DNA of 64,000 nt. Origin: Ramlibacter albus (lineage in GTDB: Bacteria > Pseudomonadota > Gammaproteobacteria > Burkholderiales > Burkholderiaceae_C). Shown here one piece after another: positions 1 through 10,494 of this stretch (position 1 is its first letter; every line of letters starts with the position of its first letter). Made by a program: the position numbers and the translations under genes. The notes below the pieces were generated by a model. It made no database searches and was not told the origin of the DNA. It was given only the letters and a program-made list of their open reading frames with translations. The stretch is taken from the NCBI RefSeq assembly GCF_014297445.1, contig NZ_JACORU010000018.1, positions 1 to 64,000 of the forward strand. The letters are read 5' to 3'.

Positions 1-1247
1 CACCGCGTCGTGCGTTCGTCGCAAGCGACGCCCGCCGCCGTGGACATCTCTGCACCGTTGGCAACCCGCACGGAATCCACTTAAAAATCGGGGAAAGCTG
101 TTCAGACAAGCGGAGCCACTTCTCTGCGTGGGACGGACAGGAGCGGTTGGCTCGGGTGTTGGTGGATCACGCGATGGCAGACGATGCCGGCTCCGTCGAG
201 TACGTTAGTGCGGCGGGGCGCGCGTTCTTCGTCGGCTCAGTGGCGCGCGTATTCACGCCTGGCTGCAAACATGACACGGTGTTAGTGCTGGAGGGCAGCG
301 GAGGCGGCGGTAAATCTAGCTTTTTTCGCGTGCTCGCTGATGCAGTGTTGCCGGGACTGTTCTCTGACTCCGTGGGCGACCTGAGTAATCCTCAGTCTGT
401 CGTGGAGGCGACTGGCGGCCGGTGGATCGTGGAGATTGCCGAACTTGCGGGCATCAGGCGTGCCGCCGACGTAGAGGCACTGAAGGCAAGCATTACACGG
501 CAAGAGGACACAGTGCGCCGGCCCTATGCGCCGCTGCCTGTGACTGTCCCCCGCCGCTTTGTTCTGGCAGCGACAACAAACCGGAGCGAGTACCTGCACG
601 ATCCGAGCGGGGCACTGATGCGGCGGTTCTGGCCGGTGCGGACGCTTGCAACAGAGACGAATCCGATCGACTTGGCTAACCTCGCAGCGGCAGCCCCACA
701 GCTGTGGGGCGAGGCGGTGCGCCTCTTTCAAGCTGGCGCACGTTGGTGGATCGATCAGGTCGCGGACGCGACGGCGTTTGCACAGTGGGCGCGTTGCCGT
801 AACGACCGACGCGAGTCGGACCCGATGGAGGATGGAATCATCGAGGCGCTCATGGGGCTTGCGGAGACCTACGCCTCCGACCTACAGGGATTCCCCCTCA
901 CAGAGATTGCCAAGAAGGCAAATGACTTCGCAGCTCTGGACGGAAACCCCGCTGCCATATCTCGGCTAGCCTCACTGCTTCGCACACTCGGGCTCGAAAG
1001 TCGAAAGGACAGCGCTGGGCGCAAGCGATGGCACTTTACGAGCGCCAGCCTACGCGACTTCTTGGAGCGCCGTGCATCTCTGCGCGAAGCGGCCGGAGCC
1101 GTACGGACACGTACGGACCCCCCCGTGCATCCTTTGAAGCAAGCAAAGGAGTGTGTGGGCACACAAGTCGGAACGAGGGAGCCCATACGGATTGGGCGTC
1201 CGTACCCCTCCGTCACCATTCCGGGAAAGGTGGATGCAAATGCCTGA
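1..1247 (+). CDS. VapE-family phage/plasmid primase-helicase, 5' partial
   Basis: The frame is open from base 3 to a TGA at 1245-1247, so the gene is cut by the window edge. A TTG at 147 with an AGGAG upstream looks like a start, but the family's W-D-G-x-x-R-L motif lies before it (bases 126-146), so translation probably begins outside the window. Downstream are the family features: P-G-C-K, a Walker A loop (GSGGGGKS), a TTN sensor-like motif, and R-R-F-W-P-V, which holds the arginine finger. VapE (virulence-associated E) proteins are SF3-like helicases of phages, satellites and integrative elements. They are usually fused to or paired with a primase, here presumably upstream. GC is lower than in the rest of the window, which fits acquired DNA. 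Function is from family knowledge; the N-terminus cannot be judged. Confidence 0.8.
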   Translation, partial: PRRAFVASDARRRGHLCTVGNPHGIHLKIGESCSDKRSHFSAWDGQERLARVLVDHAMADDAGSVEYVSAAGRAFFVGSVARVFTPGCKHDTVLVLEGSGGGGKSSFFRVLADAVLPGLFSDSVGDLSNPQSVVEATGGRWIVEIAELAGIRRAADVEALKASITRQEDTVRRPYAPLPVTVPRRFVLAATTNRSEYLHDPSGALMRRFWPVRTLATETNPIDLANLAAAAPQLWGEAVRLFQAGARWWIDQVADATAFAQWARCRNDRRESDPMEDGIIEALMGLAETYASDLQGFPLTEIAKKANDFAALDGNPAAISRLASLLRTLGLESRKDSAGRKRWHFTSASLRDFLERRASLREAAGAVRTRTDPPVHPLKQAKECVGTQVGTREPIRIGRPYPSVTIPGKVDANA

Positions 1248-1725
1248 CGCTTTCTCAGAGCCGGCCCAAGTGCGGCTGGCAGGCGTGCAAACGGTAGCGG
1301 CTCTCGCTGAGCGCGAGGGGTGGATGGATGCCGATGAGTACGCTATCAAGTTCGCTGAGGCGCTGTGCAGCAACGGCGTATCGCTGGACGCGCAGAGGGA
1401 AAGACTTGCGGCTCTCGTGAACGTTGCGAGCGCCACTGCCGGCGACGAGTTGTCCGCCGAGGAACTCGGGAAGCACTACATCATCCTCGATGCGCTGTTT
1501 CGGAGATTGATTGTGGACGCCATGAACGTTGCGGGTGACAGTCGGAAACTGGATGCGAGCGACAAGCTGCTCACGGGAGCACTGAAGGCGCAGAGGGCGG
1601 CGCTAGCGTGCCTATCCGCGCTCAAGATGATCCGTGAAAGTGCCACGCTGCAGCCGCCGGTGCGGCCCCGTTCCGCGCGAGCGCTGCCAGCCCCTGACAA
1701 TGGCAAGCAAACTGATGGCGAGTGA
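1240..1725 (+). CDS. hypothetical protein of the integrated element
   Basis: This encodes 161 residues. I chose the ATG at 1240 because a GGGAAAGG ribosome-binding site lies about 9 bases upstream and because it overlaps the end of the vapE gene by 8 bases, a sign of translational coupling. An in-frame ATG at 1153 would lie deep in vapE. The product is mostly helical and rich in Ala, Leu and Glu, with a Pro/Arg-rich tail. I recognise no domain. Its place directly after VapE suggests a replication or packaging accessory gene of the element, but this is only inference from context. Confidence 0.6.
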   Translation: MPDAFSEPAQVRLAGVQTVAALAEREGWMDADEYAIKFAEALCSNGVSLDAQRERLAALVNVASATAGDELSAEELGKHYIILDALFRRLIVDAMNVAGDSRKLDASDKLLTGALKAQRAALACLSALKMIRESATLQPPVRPRSARALPAPDNGKQTDGE

Positions 1726-1927
1726 CAGCCGCCGAACTGACGCAGTGCGAGCGGCGCTGCAGGTGCACAGGCCGTGGGAGCGGTCCACGGGGCCCCGCTC
1801 GGTGCGTGGCAAGCGGCGCGTGTCGTCCAACGGTATCTCCCATGGCGCACAGTCCCTTGCCTTCACGCTGGCATGCCGGTACGCTGACACTCTGACCCTA
1901 AAGCTTGATCAGGGAGGAATGCAATGA
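1700..1927 (+). CDS. small hypothetical protein with a TGPRS..GK..S..N...HG motif
   Basis: This encodes 75 residues from ATG 1700; an alternative ATG is at 1715. It overlaps the previous gene by 26 bases, and its stop overlaps the next start as ATGA at 1924-1927. The central motif (R-P-W-E-x-S-T-G-P-R-S followed by G-K-R-R-V-S-S-N-G and H-G) resembles a short motif I know from many small phage and plasmid proteins of unknown function. The ribosome-binding site is poor, so expression may rely on coupling. No activity can be assigned. Confidence 0.5.
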   Translation: MASKLMASDSRRTDAVRAALQVHRPWERSTGPRSVRGKRRVSSNGISHGAQSLAFTLACRYADTLTLKLDQGGMQ

Positions 1928-2292
1928 CTCGCACACATACAGCCTTCGTGGTTGTCTCTCTTCTTGCAACCGGCCACACGTTCGCTCGGCCCGTCACGTG
2001 CCACGAAGAAGCCGGCACGATGCAGCACATCTGCTACGACCCAGCGAACATCAGGCATAACGGGAACGTGCGAGCCTCTCCGATTCTGATGGGCGGGCCG
2101 GCTGGCGTCGAAAGGACCTCGTTCGTGCTCGTCACCGACTGCGAGAAGGGAGTCATCACAATGCAGGACCGCCGAGGGGTAAACGTCGGCGGAGGTCTCA
2201 CGAACAGCTCCAGCGCGTCCGGCCGCGCTCTCGCGCGGTGGATGTGCGACGAAAAGAAGACTCGCTTCGACAAGAGCCTTCGACAATTCTGA
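1924..2292 (+). CDS. small exported protein, possibly surface-adhesin E-like
   Basis: This encodes 122 residues. A strong AGGGAGG site precedes the ATG, which overlaps the preceding stop (ATGA). Residues 1-21 form a signal peptide: a short charged start, a Val/Leu-rich core and cleavage after T-F-A. The mature part has four cysteines and ends W-M-C followed by a charged tail. The pattern of an internal D-C and a final aromatic-x-Cys resembles the small surface-adhesin E-like family, but similarity is weak and I would not name it. It is the last gene before the tRNA and so probably the terminal cargo gene of the element. Confidence 0.55.
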   Translation: MTRTHTAFVVVSLLATGHTFARPVTCHEEAGTMQHICYDPANIRHNGNVRASPILMGGPAGVERTSFVLVTDCEKGVITMQDRRGVNVGGGLTNSSSASGRALARWMCDEKKTRFDKSLRQF

Positions 2293-2491
2293 GATGCGCT
2301 ACTGGATGCGACCGAACATTTCGGGACTGCACCTCATTGCCCGAGCGACCTGGATTGCGCCGCACTTTTTGGGGTGCATAAAAACCGTACCCGTCAAACG
2401 CAGTGCGCAGTCGGCGGAGGTAACGGAGAGGTAATTGGCACAATGAGGGGCTTCGAGCTAGAGGTTTCCCCTTTCAAAGTACCCGTTTTTC

Positions 2492-2582
2492 TGGCGGAGC
2501 AGGAGGGATTCGAACCCTCGATACGGTGAAACCGTATACCGGATTTCGAGTCCGGCGCATTCGACCACTCTGCCACCGCTCC
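2492..2582 (-). tRNA. tRNA-Ser (anticodon CGA)
   Basis: Read on the minus strand, the 91-nt gene starts GGAGCGG and ends with the pairing CTGCTCC, a discriminator G and an encoded CCA. The acceptor stem pairs over seven positions with one G-U. The anticodon stem CCGGA/TCCGG encloses the loop CTCGAAA, giving anticodon CGA at 2546-2548 (reads UCG). A long variable arm (TACGG/CCGTA) identifies a class II serine tRNA, and GGTTCGAATCC forms the T arm. Its 3' end points to the VapE-containing element, as expected if an integrase used the tRNA 3' end as its target. Confidence 0.95.
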
Positions 2583-2612
2583 TGATTCGGTTCGCGTGGT
2601 GCGAAGCCCGGT

Positions 2613-2618
2613 ATTCTA
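2613..2618 (-). promoter_or_regulatory. candidate -10 box of the tRNA-Ser promoter
   Basis: On the minus strand TAGAAT lies 30 bases upstream of the tRNA 5' end, about right for a tRNA precursor with a short leader. No good -35 box is seen; that region overlaps the end of the Bug-protein gene. Confidence 0.3.
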
Positions 2619-2624
2619 GCGCAG

Positions 2625-3590
2625 TCAGCCGTCCGCCCGCAGGCCCAGCCGTTCGATCACCTGCTTCCAGCGCTGCCGTTCCTGCTTCAGCCGCGCCGCC
2701 GCCTGCTCCGGCGTGTTCGGCACGAACTCCAGGTCCGCGGCCAGCATCTTCTCGCGCACGTCCGGCTGCTGCAGCACGCGGCCGATCGCGGTGTTGAGCT
2801 GGCGGATCACTTGCGGCGGCGTGCCCTTGGGCGCCAGCAGCACCTCGCCGAACGAAACTTCGTAGTTGGCGATGCCCGCTTCGGCCATGGTGGGCACATC
2901 GGGTGCGATCGGCGAGCGGCGCGCGGAGGTCACCGCCAGCGCCTGCAGCTTGCCGGCCTTGACGTGCGGCATCACGACGGCGGTGGCGAGGAAGCCGCAT
3001 GGCACCACGCCGGCCATCACGTCCTGCGCCGCCGGGCCGGGCCCGCGATACGGCACATGCGTCATCTGCACGCCGGTCGCGGCGGCAAAGAGCTCCGCGG
3101 CGAGATGCCCCGGCACGCCGTGCCCGCCCGACGCATACGACATGCGCTGCGCGCGCGCCAGGGCAACGAGGTCGCCCACGGACTTCACCGGCACCGACGG
3201 GTTGCACACGAGCGTCTGCGCCGCATTCGCGAGGTACAGCACGGGCGCGAGGTCGGTGTCCGCGCTGAAGTTCGTCTTGTACAGCGAGGGGTTCGCGGTG
3301 ACGACCGTGTCGACGGTCGCGAGCAAGGTGTAGCCGTCGGGTGCGGCGCGCGAGACGGCTTCGGCGGCCACATTGCCGCCCGCGCCGGGCTTGTTGTCGA
3401 CGATGAGGGGCTGCTTGAATTCGGCGGCGAACTTCTCGCCCACCAGCCGCATGATGAAGTCGTTGGGCGTGCCCGGCGGGAAAGCGGGCACCGCCGTCAC
3501 GGGACGCGTGGGGTAATCGTTCGCAAGCGCCATGGCGCACAGCGCGGTGCAGGCCAACGCAGGTAGCCAACGGGTGAACAAGGCACGCAT
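2625..3590 (-). CDS. Bug-family tripartite tricarboxylate transporter substrate-binding protein
   Basis: This encodes 321 residues with a signal peptide (about 1-23, ending A-L-A) after the start at 3590; GAGGAG precedes the ATG. The mature protein has the Bug fold signatures: an N-terminal Y-P-T-R-P-V, a P-G-A-G-G-N loop after a V-D-N-K strand, P-D-G-Y-T-L-L, a H-V-P-Y-R-G segment, and L-A-P-K-G-T-P near the C-terminus. Bug proteins are periplasmic receptors for small carboxylates; most genomes encode many without adjacent TctAB membrane genes, as here. It is divergent from a LysR regulator, which probably controls it. The ligand is unknown. Confidence 0.9.
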   Translation of the reverse strand: MRALFTRWLPALACTALCAMALANDYPTRPVTAVPAFPPGTPNDFIMRLVGEKFAAEFKQPLIVDNKPGAGGNVAAEAVSRAAPDGYTLLATVDTVVTANPSLYKTNFSADTDLAPVLYLANAAQTLVCNPSVPVKSVGDLVALARAQRMSYASGGHGVPGHLAAELFAAATGVQMTHVPYRGPGPAAQDVMAGVVPCGFLATAVVMPHVKAGKLQALAVTSARRSPIAPDVPTMAEAGIANYEVSFGEVLLAPKGTPPQVIRQLNTAIGRVLQQPDVREKMLAADLEFVPNTPEQAAARLKQERQRWKQVIERLGLRADG

Positions 3591-3656
3591 CGCTTCGCTC
3601 CTCGCGGCCGCGGCAGGGGCAGCCGACGGGCCGAGTTGAGCAGATCGCGCCCCCAT

Positions 3657-3671
3657 GCGTAAGATGCACGC
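3657..3671. promoter_or_regulatory. candidate LysR box between Bug gene and lysR
   Basis: GCGT and ACGC form an inverted repeat with a 7-base spacer in the 111-bp gap between the divergent genes. The arms are short, so it could be chance. It lies about 30 bases before the regulator start. Confidence 0.25.
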
Positions 3672-3701
3672 GGCATTGCAGCCATAACCGGGAGCTATGT
3701 C

Positions 3702-7379
<3,678 letters not shown>

Positions 7380-7383
7380 GGCG

Positions 7384-7791
7384 TCAACCCACGCACTTGC
7401 TGCGCTCGTACCACCGCGGCAGCAGGGCGAGGAACTCGTCCATTCTGGCAGGGTTGGCGGGCTGCACCACTTCGCCGTCGGGCGCGTTCGTGAAAAATCG
7501 CTCGCCGTCGATGGCGAGGTAGCCCACCGGCTTGCCTTGGGCGCGGAAGGTCAGAACCACGGTGCCGCACGAGCTGTGCTCCACCTTCTCCGCGGCCCAT
7601 GCCGTCTGCCGCAGCGCATTGGCGAGCGTCCACGCACGTTGCACCGCTTGCGCGTCCGTGAGCTCCCCGCCCGGTTCGGGCTTGCCGTACTGCGTGATGA
7701 CGATGCGGTCGGCGGGCGGCAGCGGCTCCAGCTTGCGCTCGGCGCTGCAGGCGCAGAGCGCTGCAGCGAGCAGCAGCGCGGCCGCTCTCAC
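7384..7791 (-). CDS. small lipoprotein, unknown function
   Basis: This encodes 135 residues. I chose the GTG at 7791 because it overlaps the upstream stop as GTGA and puts a lipoprotein signal at the very start: R, an Ala/Leu core, then L-C-A-C as the lipobox. The mature part has two further cysteines (S-S-C-G-T and S-K-C-V-G near the C-terminus), likely a disulfide. It would be anchored in the inner or outer membrane facing the periplasm. No domain recognised. Confidence 0.65.
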   Translation of the reverse strand: MRAAALLLAAALCACSAERKLEPLPPADRIVITQYGKPEPGGELTDAQAVQRAWTLANALRQTAWAAEKVEHSSCGTVVLTFRAQGKPVGYLAIDGERFFTNAPDGEVVQPANPARMDEFLALLPRWYERSKCVG

Positions 7792-8213
7792 GGGTCCGCC
7801 GGCAGCATCTGCGGGTTCCAGGCGACCTCCCACAGGTGGCCGTCGGGGTCCTGGAAGTACCCAGCGTAGCCGCCCCAGAACGTGTCCTGCGCAGGCTTGG
7901 CGATGCGGGCACCGGCGCGTTTCGCTTCTTCCATCACCTCGTCCACCTGCTCTTTCGTGCGCACGTTGTGCGCGAGCGAGAACTCCGTGGCGCTTTGCGG
8001 GCCCAAGGCCACGCCCGCGTCTTTCGCGAGGCTGGTGCGTGGCCAGAGTGCCAGCCGCAAGCCGCCGTCGAGGTCGAAGAAGGCGACCGCGCCGTTCTCG
8101 AACTCCTTGCCGACGATGCCCTGCGTCGCGAGCCCCAAGCCGTCGCGATAGAACGCCACCGAACGCCCGAGGTCGGACACACCCAGGGTGATGAGCGTGA
8201 TGCGCGGTTTCAT
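7788..8213 (-). CDS. VOC family protein
   Basis: This encodes 141 residues. The first module reads I-T-L-G-V-S-D-L-G-R-S-V-A-F-Y, and the second has G-Y-F-Q-D-P-D-G-H-L-W-E-V-A, with the Glu as probable metal ligand. It is close to glyoxalase/fosfomycin-resistance type proteins in length and layout, but the substrate is unknown. The stop overlaps the GTG of the following lipoprotein gene, and the start lies one base from the end of hicB. Confidence 0.85.
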   Translation of the reverse strand: MKPRITLITLGVSDLGRSVAFYRDGLGLATQGIVGKEFENGAVAFFDLDGGLRLALWPRTSLAKDAGVALGPQSATEFSLAHNVRTKEQVDEVMEEAKRAGARIAKPAQDTFWGGYAGYFQDPDGHLWEVAWNPQMLPADP

Positions 8214-8630
8214 CTACTCGAGCACGAGAACCAACCTCTTGCCCAGTGCAGCGGCAGCGCGGTCGAGTGTCTTGAGCGACGGCCAATGGGTCGGATCCTC
8301 CAGCCGTTTCACAGCCGGCCACGAGGTCTCCAGTGCGCGGGCAAGCTCCGACAAGCTGCGTTCCCCGCGTGCAAGGCGCAGCAACATCGCCGCTTGTGTC
8401 TTTGCATCCGGCGCGATGTACTGGGCACCCTTCACCTTCTGGCTCGGCGCAGGAACGTCCTTTGCCTCGTCAAGGCGCCAGGCCAGCATCGCCGAGAGCA
8501 CTTCCCCCGCATTGAAAAGCGCCTCTTCCCTCGTCTGACCTTCCGTGAATGTGTCCGGAAGGTCGACAAACTGCACAAGAAAACTGTCGTCTTCCTGTTG
8601 CTCCACGGTGGCGGGGTAGCGGATTTCCAC
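8214..8630 (-). CDS. hicB: HicB-type antitoxin with C-terminal HTH
   Basis: This encodes 138 residues. Residues 1-60 form the HicB partial RNase-H-like fold (Y-P-A-T-V-E, then F-V-D-L-P-D-T-F-T-E-G-x-T-x-E-E-A). Residues 85-138 form an XRE-like helix-turn-helix (L-S-E-L-A-R-A-L). It neutralises HicA by direct binding and represses the operon through the DNA-binding part. It is placed after hicA with 14 bases between, the common hicA-hicB order. Confidence 0.92.
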   Translation of the reverse strand: MEIRYPATVEQQEDDSFLVQFVDLPDTFTEGQTREEALFNAGEVLSAMLAWRLDEAKDVPAPSQKVKGAQYIAPDAKTQAAMLLRLARGERSLSELARALETSWPAVKRLEDPTHWPSLKTLDRAAAALGKRLVLVLE

Positions 8631-8644
8631 GGTAATGCCTCACT

Positions 8645-8830
8645 TCACTTCAACTTGAAACCCGACTGGCGCTGGATGAGCGCGAGCAGGCCGACTCCGA
8701 TGTCTCGCGAGCCATGCACTGGCACCGGCACGGCCTGGGCACCCTTCACCATGATGTGGTGGCTGCCATGGATGCGGTCGAGCTTCCACCCAGCCGCCTT
8801 GAGCCTCGCGATGACCTCCTTGCCTGTCAT
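8645..8830 (-). CDS. hicA: HicA mRNA interferase toxin
   Basis: This encodes 61 residues, normal for HicA. The double-stranded-RNA-binding-like fold is evident from G-K-E-V-I-A-R-L-K-A-A-G-W, and the catalytic histidine is in G-S-H-H (His24). HicA cleaves mRNA independently of ribosomes and is held inactive by HicB. ATG 8830 is preferred; a TTG one codon earlier is possible. A perfect palindrome sits 10 bases upstream. Confidence 0.92.
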   Translation of the reverse strand: MTGKEVIARLKAAGWKLDRIHGSHHIMVKGAQAVPVPVHGSRDIGVGLLALIQRQSGFKLK

Positions 8831-8840
8831 CAAGCTTCAT

Positions 8841-8862
8841 GATAGATCAAAATCGATCTATC
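8841..8862. promoter_or_regulatory. hicAB operator palindrome
   Basis: GATAGATC and GATCTATC form a perfect 8-bp inverted repeat with a 6-base spacer. It ends 10 bases before the hicA start, in an AT-rich gap between hicA and the end of the next upstream gene. Position and symmetry fit autoregulation by the HTH of HicB. Binding is inferred. Confidence 0.65.
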
Positions 8863-8874
8863 TTCCACAGCACA

Positions 8875-9645
8875 TCAGGGCCTCGCAAAGGCGATCGCAT
8901 CCACGGCTGTGGCGTGGTGGTACCTCAGCTGCCATCCGGCGGGGCTGCGCTGCCAGAGCGAACACCGCTTCGCGGCTCTCGTGCGAGTACCGTCCGGCCC
9001 GGATTCGTCGGTGTCGAAGTGCAGCAGCGCGACCGAGTCGCAGACGAGCTCGACCTTGTGGTTGATGGCGCGCACTTCATGGATAGATGCCCGGCCGGAC
9101 AGGTACTCGAGGACATGCTGCCGCGAGTAGGCGATGCCGGAGCGGCCGATCTCGTGGAAGTCGGGATGCAACACTTCTTCCAGCCGTGCGACCGTGCACA
9201 GTTGGCCGGGGTGGTGGATTTGCGCCTCGAGCGCGGCCAGCGTCGTGCACAGGTCCTGCTGTGGTGCCGTGTTGAGCACCGCCTCGATGGCGTGCCCGTC
9301 GGGGTCGAAGACGAACGCGGCGAAGTAATGCGGGCCGTAGTGCTCGCGCAACCGGGGCTCGCCGTTGTCGCGGCCGCCATGCGCAAGTGCCGCGGCGTGG
9401 AAGTTCACGACAGCTTCGCGGGACGGCGCGGCGAACGCCGCATGGAAACCGTCATCCGAATGAGGTGTTCGCCCGGGGCGCAGCTTCAGCGCCAGCTTGT
9501 CGCCACCGCCCGGTGGGCCGTACCCGACGCCCGTGGCCACGGTCCACACGCGCACGAATCCCAGCGGCGCGAGCGCAGCGTCGTAGAAGCGTCCGGCGCG
9601 GTCGAGGTCGGCCACGCCGAGCGAGATGTGGTGAAGCGGTGCCAT
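8875..9645 (-). CDS. VOC domain fused to a DUF4440/SnoaL-like domain
   Basis: This encodes 256 residues. Residues 1-120 form a VOC module pair (L-H-H-I-S-L-G-V-A-D-L ... F-V-F-D-P-D-G-H-A-I-E). Residues 130-256 match the DUF4440 pattern: L-A-A-L-E near the start, F-H-E-I-G-R-S-G-I, then S-L-W-Q-R and a W-Q-L-R-Y-H-H end. The frame is continuous. ATG 9645 has GAGGG at good spacing; an ATG at 9657 would overlap the upstream stop as ATGA and cannot be excluded. DUF4440 folds bind small ligands or act as isomerases. Substrates are unknown. Confidence 0.75.
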   Translation of the reverse strand: MAPLHHISLGVADLDRAGRFYDAALAPLGFVRVWTVATGVGYGPPGGGDKLALKLRPGRTPHSDDGFHAAFAAPSREAVVNFHAAALAHGGRDNGEPRLREHYGPHYFAAFVFDPDGHAIEAVLNTAPQQDLCTTLAALEAQIHHPGQLCTVARLEEVLHPDFHEIGRSGIAYSRQHVLEYLSGRASIHEVRAINHKVELVCDSVALLHFDTDESGPDGTRTRAAKRCSLWQRSPAGWQLRYHHATAVDAIAFARP

Positions 9646-9653
9646 CGATGCCC

Positions 9654-10046
9654 TCATTGCCCGAACGCGAAACGCACGGCCGCGAGCGACAGCGCGAACA
9701 GGTAGCCGTAGCCGAACTTGTCGAGCCGTATCAGTTCCTGGCGCTTGCGCTCGCGCAGCGCCCCCACCAGGCACATCGTCAGGCCCACTGCGACAGGCGC
9801 CAGCAGCAGGTAGCCGATGCGGCCCGCATGCGTGCGCATGAACAGCTCGGGGAACACGAGCAGGCTCAAGCCCCCTGCGGCCGCCCCGAGCACGATGTAG
9901 CCGATCCAGGCGAAGAGGCGGCTGGGCTTCTCCTGGAAGGGCCGCTTGAAAGCATGAAGGCCGACCTCTGCAAGGAGTTCGATCACCGCGCCAAGAAGGA
10001 ACTCGCCGAAGAATTCCAGCAGGAGTTCGATGAGGAATTCAGCCAT
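9654..10046 (-). CDS. small integral membrane protein
   Basis: This encodes 130 residues. After an amphipathic Leu/Phe/Glu-rich N-terminal helix (residues 1-28) come about three hydrophobic segments, near 48-66, 78-97 and 112-128. The loops are Arg/Lys-rich (R-E-R-K-R-Q). No family recognised. It ends 8 bases before the VOC-DUF4440 start and begins 9 bases after a small DUF7661-like gene, so the three are probably one transcript. Confidence 0.65.
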   Translation of the reverse strand: MAEFLIELLLEFFGEFLLGAVIELLAEVGLHAFKRPFQEKPSRLFAWIGYIVLGAAAGGLSLLVFPELFMRTHAGRIGYLLLAPVAVGLTMCLVGALRERKRQELIRLDKFGYGYLFALSLAAVRFAFGQ

Positions 10047-10055
10047 GCGGCAGGG

Positions 10056-10274
10056 TCACGCGATCCGTCGCACGTCGCCATTGCCCGGCGTTGCACTCTC
10101 GTGGAACAGGTCGAACAGGAACTGCTCGATCTCGCCTTCCTCGATGAAGTCCGGCACGACGAAGCCGGCCGGGCTGCGCTTGCCGTCCGCGCCGATCGCG
10201 TAGGCCTGCCACTGCGTGCCTTCGCGCTGGATGGCGTAGATGCGGCCGAACACGTTGAAACGCAGCGTGTTCAT
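10056..10274 (-). CDS. DUF7661-like small protein
   Basis: This encodes 72 residues. It starts M-N-T-L-R-F-N-V-F-G-R and has W-Q-A-Y-A-I-G-A-D-G-K-R, an acidic P-D-F-I-E-E-G-E-I segment and H-E-S-A-T-P near the end. This pattern fits the small conserved family I know as DUF7661, which has no known function. No signal peptide or membrane segment. Confidence 0.65.
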   Translation of the reverse strand: MNTLRFNVFGRIYAIQREGTQWQAYAIGADGKRSPAGFVVPDFIEEGEIEQFLFDLFHESATPGNGDVRRIA

Positions 10275-10289
10275 CGGCGCCCTGCCGGG

Positions 10290-10478
10290 TCAGCGGCCGC
10301 GGCGCTTGTGGCGCAGGAGGAGATAGCCATAGATCGCTGCATTGAGGGTGATGACAACGGCCGCCAGGATCAACTGCACATCGCGCGTCAGGCCGGGTGG
10401 GTAGATTATGGGCAACAGGTAGCGCTCGACAAAGCTTTCGCTGTAGCCACCAACGCCACCCAGGGCGCGGAAGTGGTT
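10290..10478 (-). CDS. short membrane-protein ORF lacking a clear start codon
   Basis: The minus-strand frame runs from just after a TAG (10479-10481) to a TGA at 10290-10292, about 62 codons, with no ATG. TTG or CTG codons are the only possible starts besides an internal GTG. The translation looks like real protein: an S-E-S-F-V-E-R-Y-L-L-P segment, a Pro-rich I-Y-P-P-G-L-T-R-D, one strong transmembrane helix of about 22 residues, and a positive tail H-K-R-R-G-R. It may be a small single-pass membrane protein with a non-ATG start, or a remnant that lost its start. Confidence 0.35.
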   Translation of the reverse strand, partial: NHFRALGGVGGYSESFVERYLLPIIYPPGLTRDVQLILAAVVITLNAAIYGYLLLRHKRRGR

Positions 10479-10494
10479 CTAGCATCGGACACGG

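Noticed and set aside
2394-2576. ORF of 60 codons on the minus strand starting M-A-E-W-S-N-A-P-D-S-K-S-G
   Set aside because: It is the translated tRNA-Ser gene; this peptide is a well-known artefact of tRNA genes.
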